64,000 nt of DNA, taken from the NCBI GenBank assembly GCA_011634665.1, contig WAEK01000001.1:96001-160000 (forward strand), read 5' to 3'. The position numbers and the translations under genes were made by a program. Below are positions 10,350 through 20,997 of the stretch, piece after piece; the first letter of the stretch is position 1; each line of letters begins with the position of its first letter. The notes beneath the pieces were generated by a model. That model was not told the origin of the DNA. It did no database searches and worked only from the letters and a program-made list of their open reading frames with translations. The DNA is from Mortierella sp. BCC40632. Its lineage: Eukaryota; Mortierellomycota; Mortierellomycetes; Mortierellales; Mortierellaceae.

Positions 10350-12784
10350 TTAGTGCACCCATGATGCCAGGCTCCGGAAGAATGCCCGGTGCTGGGTGAT
10401 GTGTCGATCTTCTAGTACCTTGTCCACGCGCAGACAAGCTGCCGTCATTCGACGGCCCAGTCTCGACAACCACACCCAGACCTTGTACATTGGTTTTGTT
10501 ACCATATTGTGGTCGTGGCTGTGTTGGTGGGGATGCTGGTGATGACTGTGACCATGCTCCGCATTGCTACCGTGATGGCCATGGTGACCTGGAGCAGGGG
10601 CTCTGGTAGAAGCCTTGCGCTGTTGTTGCAACATCTGTTGATGTTTCCGTTGCTCTTCATCCAATCGTTGTTGGTACATGGTTCCGAATCGCTCAATAGC
10701 TGCAATACTCTCTGAAAGACGGTTAAACGTATTCAACAATGCAACGATTTCGGTTCTGGTCAAGACACCATCTGCCTTGTCACCCCTAGAGAACAATTTG
10801 TTTTTACAAGATGAATTAGATGTTAGGGTCTGTGGTACTAGAGACCAAAAAAGTCTAATCAAGCCTGGCACAAACAAGGGGCAGGCTAACAACTTACTTG
10901 AGTGATGCATCATCATACGAGAAGAGAAGTTTGAGCGCTGTTCCAAGACCTGTAAAGATATTCCCAAGTACATTCAGTTAGTCAACGCATTCAAAAAAAA
11001 GAAGAAGAATAATAATACGAGCACTATTACTCTTAGCAATCAAATGATGAGCCAAAGAAAAAAAAAAGAAGAAGAAAAAAAAAAAGAAAAAAGAACATTA
11101 CCCATCGTTTGGACCTTGCCCCACAATCGACATTTCTCACAACCAACACAATCCATGATTCTTGTCACGTTACGGAAATGATCACGGAATTGTTGCTTCA
11201 GACGACCTGTCTTTTCTTGATCCTGGAACAAGATTCGTTCATCAAAGGTCGGAGGACATTTCTTGGCCAAATCCACCAACTCATTAACCACAGTCATAAT
11301 GTTCAAATCAATCTTGTCGTCACCCGTGCAGTATTCGTAACCGGCCAAATAGTCAGAAATCTTGGTCACAGCTCGAAGAAGAACCACATAATCAAAGTAG
11401 ATGTTTTCCAATCGCTCGGGATGCTTGCCCACCCGCGAGATGAAGCAGTCCAGATTAGGACCCCACTCGCCTGTCGTCTGGTTGAACCATTCATCGCAAA
11501 TATGGATTGAAATAGACGAGTGCAGACCTAAGGTGATGAAAACAATCGTATTGGTAAACAAGTTTCGGGTTCAAGGATGCACACTTTTCTAAATTTGATC
11601 CGCCCTGCAAAAAATAAAAACAAATGAAAATAAAAGTCAAGTCGGCATATCAAGCAGACTTACCAGAGATAAGGCGGTAGTAGACTCGCTTCTCGAGACA
11701 AGATTCTTCGGGACCATCGTCTTTGGCCATTTCATCTAGGAGCTGTTGGAGCTCTCCCTTGCCCTTTGGAAGTCTAGCAAAGATCTCGTCCATCTCTTCA
11801 CGTGTAGGCTTAATGGATGTCATGGGTGCAGGCTCGGGAGGGACCAGGATATTGTCTGCAGTCTTTTTCTTGGTCATGGTCGAATGAGAATCCGTCTTGT
11901 GGGCCTCATCATGGGTATTCTGAGTTTGAGTTTGTGCCTGTTGTTTCATTCTCATCTGCTGCTCATGTTGGTGTTGTTGCTGCTGTTGAAGCTTTGTCTT
12001 TTGGAGCTCCAGTTGTTCTTGCTTCTGCTCTTCAAGTCTGCGCCGTTCAGATTCACAATACTGACAGCCTGCTGTCATTTCCTTCGAAACATCAAAGCAG
12101 TTCTCCTCGTAGATTGCCTTCCACACCATTGCTGCAGAAGGTCCAGAGTAGCCCGTGAACCGCTCAGGGTTGTCCTGCAAATCGACATAAACCTCATCCG
12201 AGCCCACGTCAGGTACGCAAAAGTCTTGGTCCTTGAGTACTGGTCGAATTGGTGCGGAGGCCCCGAACAACTAGAGTCAAATTGAGTGATGGTCTTTCAG
12301 TTAGAAAAAAAAATGGGATTGAATGATGGGAGGAGAGAAGGGTTTTTGGTTTGTGGATGAGGGCTGAGACTAACCTGGTTTTGTGGCATGGAGACCTTGC
12401 CCAGGTTATGACCCTTCCATTTCTCAGGGACCTTTGCCTCGTCCATAGTCTCGACAGAGCAATCTCTGTTCATGCAGAGGCCATTGTTACCCCAGAATGG
12501 GCAGTCCTTGTACAGGTTCACCTATAGTGGAGGCCAAAAGAGGAACGCCCGAAGGATGAGAGAGGCGTTGTTAGTATTTTTCATTCTTTCTCAAACAGGT
12601 GGGAGTAAGGAGGCAGAACGAGATGGGATCTTCGAGGGCTTTCATAAGAAATAAAAGGTGCGATCGAAACAAGATCCTGGTGTGGAACGAGGCCTTTTTT
12701 TCTGTTGAGCTGCTCCCCCCAGTCAGTCTCGTGGAAGGATAGAGGATCTGATCAGGATCCAGGATCCGATCAAAGAGCGCCAAT

Positions 12785-12826
<42 letters not shown>

Positions 12827-13338
12827 TTGATTTTCCTGGACTGCCCCTTTCTTCCTTCATTTCCTTACCTTGAAATAACGGAAAAAGGGCATGCTCACAA
12901 TCTCCTTCAGCTTAGTCGAAAAGTCCACATTCAGTTTGCCAACCATCTCGTAGTCGCAGCACGCATCCGCAATCGATCCCGAAGGCTATTGCGCAACGAA
13001 AAAAGCGTTAGATTACCTACTGTCTTCCTTTTTCCCTTTCTTTTTTCTTTTTCACGAGCAAACAGTAGGAAGGGCTGTGTACACTGCCATTGTCCTTTTT
13101 TCTTTTTTTTTTTTTGTTCCTTTCGCTTGACCCCAGGTGGTGGTGGAGGAGGAACTTGGGATGAGGCAATATATTCCGAGGTGGTCGTCGAATCTTCATA
13201 CAAGGCAGCAGTAGACCGAGTCGATGCTTTTGAGGAAACAAAATCAAGTTCTTCTGGATCCTCAAGAAACATGCCTGCTGCTAACACAGCGATGAACACC
13301 ATGAGGAGCGCCCAGAGTGCACGGGGCATCTGTGGCAT
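10350..13338 (-). CDS. ERO1: Endoplasmic oxidoreductin 1 (thiol oxidase)
   Basis: FAD-dependent ER oxidase that reoxidises PDI during disulfide formation. Exons: first from 13338, then 12985-12869, 12521-12375, 12270-11664, 11527-11102, 10949-10898 and 10785-10350. The signal peptide is [20 protein letters not shown]. The shuttle pair appears as CMNRDC, as in yeast, and the active-site motif is CVGCEKC within [17 protein letters not shown]-domain blocks NPERFTGY and [14 protein letters not shown] are present. Two additions stand out: a Gln-rich insertion of ~100 residues after the NCFD block, and a His-rich stretch near the C-terminus (about residues coded at 10510-10600). The end of exon 1 is uncertain: a GTCAAG donor at 13131 or a GTAGGT donor at 13020 (35-nt intron), both keeping phase 0. 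Either model gives about 660-700 aa. Its 5' flank is pyrimidine-rich in the sense strand. Confidence 0.94.
12787..12821 (+). repeat. (CT)n dinucleotide tract in ERO1 intron
   Basis: About 17 CT units on the plus strand (GA in the ERO1 sense direction), inside the intron between the exons at 12985-12869 and 12521-12375. It is low complexity and I read no function from it. Confidence 0.85.
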
Positions 13339-14758
13339 TTTGGAAAAACAAGAGAGAATAGAAAGAGAGAGAGAGAGAAAAAAAGAGGGAAAGGAAGAGG
13401 GGTGGAGGGAGATGCCCAGGACTAGGGTAAAAAGGATTGCTTTCCCCTAATGCCTTAAGCTTTCAAATGAAAGAAAAAAAAAAAAAGTCGAATGCGCAGC
13501 GGTGAGTCTGAAGAAGGAAGTGGATGGTAGTGGTAATAAAAAAAAGGGATAAAGGGAGAAGGAGAGATGTGGGTGTGTGCGCTTGGATGGATGGATGGAC
13601 GGGCGGCTTTGTTTCTCAGAGGTAGGTCCAGCCCACTTTGCAACTCTGTAGACTGCTATCAGTAAAGAGGAGGATGGTGAAAGAAAAAAAAAAAAAAGGA
13701 AGGATGGAGGATGAAGGGGGATGGAAAAGCGAGCGAATAAAAAAAAAGAAAGGAAAGAATGATAAAGATGAAGATGATAAGGGTGTATATTAAGTAAAAC
13801 GGCGAGAAACCAAACCAAAAAAAATTCCCCTTGTGCCCTGCCAAGCAGGACCCATCAGTGGTACCGGCAATGACGACCTCTGACGACCTCTTCTTGTCTG
13901 CCACGTAGGATCCCCTTGTCTCCTCGCCCCTTCTCTCCTCCAGTCTCACTGCCTTGCATGCCCCGTCCACAACAGGATGTCTCTTTTTGCAAGGCCCACG
14001 CAAGACCAAGGCAAAGGTCTTCTGTCTAGCTTGGTCTTTTGTTTTTTTTGCTCCACACAGATACCGACACGATTGAAGGTGACATTATATATTATTAATT
14101 GACAGCTGAGTGTGTGTGAGAGAGCAACTCATTTCTACATTTCTGCACGTTGACAGGGCAGGACGGGGCAGGACAGGACAGGACAGGACAGGGAAACTTG
14201 TGCGCCGAATTGGGGCGTGTGTCTTAGCCAGAGGCAAAAGTCTGCCCAGAAGAAAGAGGAGAGGCGGTCAACGAGATAAAAAGTGAGCTCTCCTCCCACC
14301 CCTCGTCTCCCCCCTCTCAGCTGGTGGTGTCTCGGCTAGGATTGTGTTCGTCCCCCTCTCGGATCGGTCTCAGTGAAGCCTAAGTGAGAGTGATGAACTT
14401 GATTTGGTCACATCCGCATCCTTTCTTGTCCTACGCTCTCTTACCGGTCAAGTTGACAGGCATGCACGTACCTTCCTCCCCCTCTTTTTTACCCACTACA
14501 CACACACACACACACACACATCCTTACATTCAGGTCTTTGTTTCGCTTAAAAAAAAAAAAAAACTACTACTTTTATTATTGCAATTGAAAACATAGTACA
14601 CACCGTTCCCTCTTTCTTTCTTGTCTAAACATGGGCTCCCGATGTCATGCGCCCACGCATCCACACGCGCCCACGCGACGCGAAAACAAACTATAGAAAT
14701 AAAACGTCCATCGACTAGGGACCTTTTTTTTTTTTTTTTTTTTTCTTTTTCTTCTTTC
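13339..14758. other. ERO1 upstream / clathrin downstream intergenic region
   Basis: From 13340 to ~13800 the plus strand is purine-rich, i.e. pyrimidine-rich in the ERO1 sense strand, and likely leader or promoter. GGACA-type pentamers repeat at about 14157-14191 and a (CA)n run lies near 14498-14520. A poly-T run at 14725-14744 sits just downstream of the clathrin stop on the plus strand. No gene is recognised. Confidence 0.55.
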
Positions 14759-17700
14759 TTAGAAGCCAAAGCCTCCCTGGTTATAACCCATGTTCATTCC
14801 TGTGGCCTGAGGGGGAATCATGCCAGTAGCCTGGGGTGGGATCATGCCAGGACCTGCCGTGATCATCATCGTGTTACCAAGTCCACCAGGTCCAAGGATT
14901 GGGGTGTCGTTCGAACCCGATCGCTCCTTCTCCTCCTTGGCCACACGCTCCTCATGGGCCTTGTCCAACTTGTCAACCTTGTCCACATACTCGCGCATGA
15001 ACTGAACCATGTAGGGCATAGCAAAGTCGGTCAAGCCATGACGCCATGCCAACTCGAGCACCACATCAGGACGAACCAAGTCGTAGCAAACATACAATGA
15101 AGCAGCAAAGCACTCCTTGTTGCCACTCTCGACAAAGTACTGCAACAACTCCTCGGCCACTGCCACATCTCGTGACTCAGCAGCAGTCTCCATAGCATCC
15201 TTGTAGAGGCGGTCCTGCTTGGACAGGGTCATGGATTGTCTCCACTTCTTGTTGCGCTGTTTGAGAAAAAAAAAGAAAAGAAAAAAAAATCATTGAAAGG
15301 TTAGCAATCACACTATTCATGTTATAGAGTAGAGTAGAAATCCGACAGGAATGCAAAAATAGTCAATCTCAAAAGAATAATAATAATAATAATAATAACA
15401 TACCTTGAAGAGATGGGCAGCAATACGACGGAACTCCAAGAGCTCATGGGTCTCAAGGCGGTTCGCCAAGGCAATGTTGTCAAAGTTGGAGTGAGCATCA
15501 ATAGAAACACGGAGACGCTCATAATCCTCCTCCTCAATCAACAAGTCATGGAAAGCAGCGTTGACCGACTGGTTGTTCACCGACTGAACAGAGATCAAGT
15601 ATCCCTTGATCAGAGGCAAGTTGTCCGACTTTTGGAACATTTGCACAACACGGTTGTGATCAATTCTGGGGATCAAGATGGCCAACAAATCGTTCAGGAG
15701 CATGGGCTGCTCATCCAGATAGAATCGAAGGGCTTTGTAGTAAATCTCAAGGTTCGACACCTTGACCACGACCTCCTTGAAGGCTCCATGCTCCCATGCG
15801 TCCGCAGAGTGCTTCATCATCGTGATGGCAGCATTGTCGTACTCGTCGTAGTGGACATACAAGAACACAAGCTCAGTCCACAAATGTGCCTCCTCGCAGG
15901 AGCGGATCACCTTGGGAATGTTGATACGAGACCAAAAGATCTTGAGGTGCTCCATCATCCGTTCAGGGCGGTATGTAGCGTACAAAATAGCCAACTCCGT
16001 GAACATACCCATGTGTGCACGCTCCAGTCCCAAACCAGCCTCAAGCAACGACATCAACTCATCGAAATAGCCCTGGCTCTCATACAATCGGATCAAATCC
16101 TCCAACTCTTCGGGATGAATAACCAATGCAAGACCGCAGACCTGGGCAAGACGGAACTCCTTGCGCTCGATACAGGCAGCATTGACATCCTTCCAGACCT
16201 TGGTGCTGTTGGCCTTGCGGGCTCCATCGACAGCGGCTTGGTACTCTCCCAAATGAACCAAGGTGGTCGAGAGACGAGCCCAGTTCGAAATGCTAGAGTA
16301 CAACAGCTTGGCGGGGCCATACATCTTTTCGTCATAGCACCGGTCACCGATCGACTGAACCTGAGCAACGTTGGGGCTGTTCAAGATCTCCTCCATATCG
16401 GCAATACGATCCGTCTTGGCATAGGCAAACAAGAGCTCGCTCTCGACGAATGGCTCGCGAGCCTGCTTCCGGGCCATCTGGAGGTAGCGGACCAAATCCT
16501 CGTACTTGTCAGCACGCGAGGCCAACGCAATGACCTCGACATGGTTGCTTGGGTCGTTGGCACGGATATAAGAGTCAATGGCCTCCTTGATACGAAGTCC
16601 ATCCAACTGAGCCTTTCCGAGACGGCTCCAGGCCTCGGGCATGTCAATCTTCTCAGCATACTCATAGGCACGGTCAATGCTACCGATATGCTCGATCAAG
16701 ACGTTGATCGCTTGGGCATGGGCGTCGTGCTTCTTGTAAATGATAAAGGCCTCCTCATAGAGTCCGTTGCGGACTGCATGGTCAGCGATGTCAGGTGCAT
16801 CAAAGTTGTTCAATCGGTTGATAAAGTCCATGACCTTGGACTTGTCGGCCTGGATCGCTGTCAAGATCAACAGGTTCTGGAGGTTGCGGTTGTCGCTAAA
16901 GGCAGAGCTCTCGAGGACAATCTTCTCCAAAAGCTCAATCAGCTCGTTGGGGAGATAGGCAGCCATGAAAGCCTTGACAGTAATAGAGACATCCTCAGGG
17001 TCCTGAGTCTCTGGAAGTGCAGTGGCGACAATCTGGTCAATAAGAGATCGACGGCTGGGGTTGTCGTTGCTCAAGACATGTGCCCAAAGACCGGGGTCAC
17101 GACGCTTCACAAGGTAGCGAGCCTGGTGCTTGAACATAGAGTTGTTGTTAGTGATCTCAACCAACTCGACATCGCACTGACCACGCTCATAAGCGATGAA
17201 TGCCAAGTAGGGATCACGCTTCTCGCAGTACTTTCCGATGGTCCTCGAGTCGTAGTACTAAATAGTCAGCATTTTAAACAGTCAAGAGTTGTTAGTGACG
17301 ATGTGCTTTGTGAGTGACTTATCCATGCCTCCTATTTTTCATCGTTAACGTAGGTGTACTTACAGCGTTGCTCTTGAGGAATGGCTCGGGGTTGTTGTTG
17401 CTGTCAATGTAGATCTTGGCAATGGCATTGTAGACCTCGGGGTCTTGGCTACCTTCGTTGACCTTGGTCTCCAACCAGGGCAAAAGGAGCTTAAGGCGAT
17501 TGCGCTTCTCAGTCTGATCCACCAATTCACCCACGGGCATGTCACGGACCGACATCAACAAGTTCTTGATCACGTTCTCATCACATCCAACGTCCAAGAG
17601 CGCACCAACGACAACGGGTGTCCTTGTTGGGTTGACCTTTTGGACATAGACCTCAATGTACTTGCCAAGGTTGTTGTGGTAAAGGTAAAGAACCAAGTCG

Positions 17701-19901
17701 TGGACAAAGTCGAAGCGGTCGCAGACAATGATCAGTGGAAGCTGATCCGGCAGCTTGGCATCCTTGAGGTAGTTCTTGACCTTCTCAGGGTTGTAGAAGC
17801 TGTTCTCTCTGCAAATGCGTTCAACCTCCTTGATCTGTCCAGTCTTGCATGCAGCCTCAATGTACTTGTAGACCACTTCGGCATCCTGGCTCAGGTTGAC
17901 AATAGATCCGAGGTAATGGTACAAGCCCTCGAAGGTCTTGTAAGACTCGAAGAGCTCAATGAGCTTGGCAGCTCCAAGCTGATCCGAATACTTGGTGGCA
18001 ACCTGGACAACGATCTGCAAGTTCTGTCTCATGTTGCTGTTCAACATCTCGCGCAAGCAATCGAGAGACTGCTCGACCGAGAGACTACCAAAGTAGTTGA
18101 CGACCCACTCAGGAGAGAGAAGGTGAGTGTGGACCAAGACACGCTTGATGTCTGCATTCTCTGTATAGTGCTCCAAAGCACGCTGGTAAAGACCAGCCTT
18201 CTCGCACATGGTGGCAATCGAAGCATGGTCGTAGTGGCTGAACATCTTGTTACCCAAAATGGCATCGGCAACTTGGGGCGCATGCATCAAGTTCATCTCG
18301 AGCAGGCGGGTCTGCAAGTGAGCATGTTGAGGAAGGTTGTCCTTGAGGGCCTCCAACAAGAATGCAGTCGCCTGCTGAAGCATGTTTTGAGACATGAACA
18401 CATCCACGACCTTCTCCAAGTCAACCAAAGCTCCTCCTTCATTGTTGGCAAGAAGGTTGGCGAATTCTGCACCGCCATCGGGGTCCAAGCGCATGATGTG
18501 CTGAAGGAGAAGTGGGTAGTCAGGGGTGTAATCGACCTTGTTGGCGTAAAGGACAATCTTGGAATATTGCTTGGTTTCAGCAAAGCAGGCAATGACCTTG
18601 TTGGGGACATTGGCACGCAAATAGACTGAAAGGGCGAGGTTGGTGTCTTGCTGTTTAACAGTGTCTCCTAGTTCCTCGCTGCACTCAAGCTTATCCTCCT
18701 TGAGCCACTTTTCCAGCAACTGCTTCCGGCCCTGAGCAAGAACAGGCTTGGCAAGTTCCAGTGATTCGTGCTTGTTCAAACCACCTCGTTCCAAAAGGAT
18801 TCCAAAGTACTGCAAGATAGGAGTGACCTGGCCCTGTGCCACGTTGACATGCTTGAACCGGTCAATGGTCTGTGGTGTACGAAGGATACCCTATAGATCA
18901 GAAAAGCACAGTGTATAGGTGTTAGTTCAGCTGAGAGGAAAGGTGCGGGAGAGTGGCTCTATTCTGTTTTACAATATCAACAAGACTTTTGGCGTTTGAT
19001 CTTCATATTGATGTACCTTTGGAGAAGTAGCAGCAAGCTTGGCAGCCTCACCATAGTCTCCGCTTGCGAAAAGCTGCTGGAAACGCTGGAGATAGAGATC
19101 GTCTGCTCCGGGGAGTCCGCAACGGGAAGCAACCTTGAGAGCAAGCTCCGTGTTGGAGAGGGTATTGACGATATAAGGAACGAGGTTGTCCTCATCCACA
19201 CTCACAGAGAGAACCTGACCCTTGCGGTTCACACCAATGACACCGCTGGTAGCCTCATGTTCTGCTGTCACAAAGATGGTCTCTCCACTGATGCGGTTCA
19301 TGTAGATGCAAGTGCCCGATTCGATATCATAGAGATGGATGAAGCCAAACTTTGTCACCAGGAAGATGATACCATACTTTTGACTGATCTGCATCGCCAC
19401 AGGGAAATCAGCGCTTGCTTCTGCTGGGAAGAATACGTCGACAGCCTTCTTGGAATATACGGGGTTGCCGTCCTTGTGATCTACCTCGACGATGTGAAGC
19501 TGTTTATAGGAGTAGCAACAAAGGATGAAAAAGAAGTGATTAGCATTCTCATATTGGATAGTGCGTTTTTTTTCATTTGGCAAGATCAGAGCATCATGAT
19601 AATCATTACCTTGGCACCAGTAGCTGTGCGGACAGCGAATGAAAAGAGTTTTGTTGGCGAGCTGGCGCCGTCAAGCTTGAATTCTGCGAATGCAGCAGCG
19701 TGACCTTCTATTGGCTGACTGACACCACGGTCCTTAGAATAGAGCTGCATGGCTCCTGCAACGCGTCCGTCCTATTATTTTTGAGAGATACCAATGGTGA
19801 GTGACCCAGAAAAGATCATAGAATAGGATTCAGTCTTAATGCAGTAGGCTTGGGACTAGCCTGTGAAATAGGTTTTGGCATGTAGAAAAGCATAGAGCTC
19901 T

Positions 19902-19932
<31 letters not shown>

Positions 19933-20997
19933 CGTGAATCGTGCATACCTTTGAGGAGATTCCGACAAGAAGCATCCACTTTTCATCCGAGTTGACACGG
20001 TAGTTGATGATCTGGTTGCCTGTGAGATTAGCATGACGGTCAAAGACCTTGATGGGCTGCGAGTCACCCTCCATGGACCAGTGGTAGACAGCCGTGCTGG
20101 TGACCAGCGCCAACGACTTGAGCGAGATCCACTTCCAGAATTCAACTTCATCGTGCATCAAGTGTGACTTGACCTTGGTCTTCATCTCCAAGTTAAAGAT
20201 CTGCAGCTGCCGTCCCGCTATTCCATCATGAAAAGAAAAGAAAGAGAAAGAGAGAGAAAAGAAGAGGCCGTTGACGAACGCGTATTGGACCACGATAAGT
20301 AAAGCCGTCCACAACGAAATTTCCGTGCCTGTGTGTGACGAGAGATGGATCCCAGACAAAAGCGTCACGGGCAGAAAGGCCAAGCCAACGGACAGCGGAC
20401 CCCCTTCCTTCCACTCTTCCTCAATGGTAGGAAGAGGAGAGGGGGAGAGAGAGAAGGGGGGATGAAGCCGAGGTGATGACCATGACAAGAAAATAAAACT
20501 TACATTTGAGGGCGATGACCTTGCTGGCAGGGTTCATGATTGCAGAGTCGGCCGTGATGGGTCGGCGAATCAGATTAGTTGGATCGGTCAAGTCGACGAT
20601 CACGACCTGGTTCTGATCGCCATTCGTCTCGCGAATACAGATGAACCGGTCTGACTCAAGTGTGAGGGTATTGAAGCCGATGCTGGCGGCATTGATCCCC
20701 AAATTTTGGAGCTAAATGAGGAGACACATGAATATTTCGACATGGCGCATTATCCGCGAAAGGTAAGAAACGATGGCAAGCATGATGGTAAGGAACAGAA
20801 AAGAAAAAAAGAGAGGGCATTGGGTCAGCGCATGATGTATCGCGTGTGCAGATGATGGTGCAGTGTTTTTCCGCCGTTGATGGCTGCAGGAGCACAAAAC
20901 ATCAGACGACGTGGCGCTCGATATGCGGTGAGAGATGCCTTCGTAGCCCACTTACCTGGACATGCTCCTGGAAACGAATGGGAAGTCGTTCCGTCAT
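14759..20997 (-). CDS. CHC1: Clathrin heavy chain
   Basis: Structural leg of the clathrin triskelion that coats vesicles at the plasma membrane, trans-Golgi and endosomes. Eight exons: 20997-20956, 20711-20504, 20217-19949, 19771-19610, 19499-19017, 18890-17364, 17257-15404 and 15256-14759. They sum to 1680 aa, the normal family size. The protein starts [19 protein letters not shown] and carries the seven-bladed N-terminal propeller (e.g. [36 protein letters not shown]). The ankle, leg and knee CHCR repeats follow ([49 protein letters not shown]). It ends with a short Gly/Pro/Met-rich tail that keeps an MMITAGPG stretch matching the Hsc70-binding QLMLTAGP region of animals. The start is supported by the in-frame first splice. 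This is the most secure call in the window. Confidence 0.98.

Noticed and set aside
15413..17317. 634-codon plus-strand open frame antisense to clathrin, and a second of 394 codons at 17445-18629
   Set aside because: They mirror clathrin exons; codon bias of the real gene leaves the reverse frame free of stops. No splice signals or known domain.
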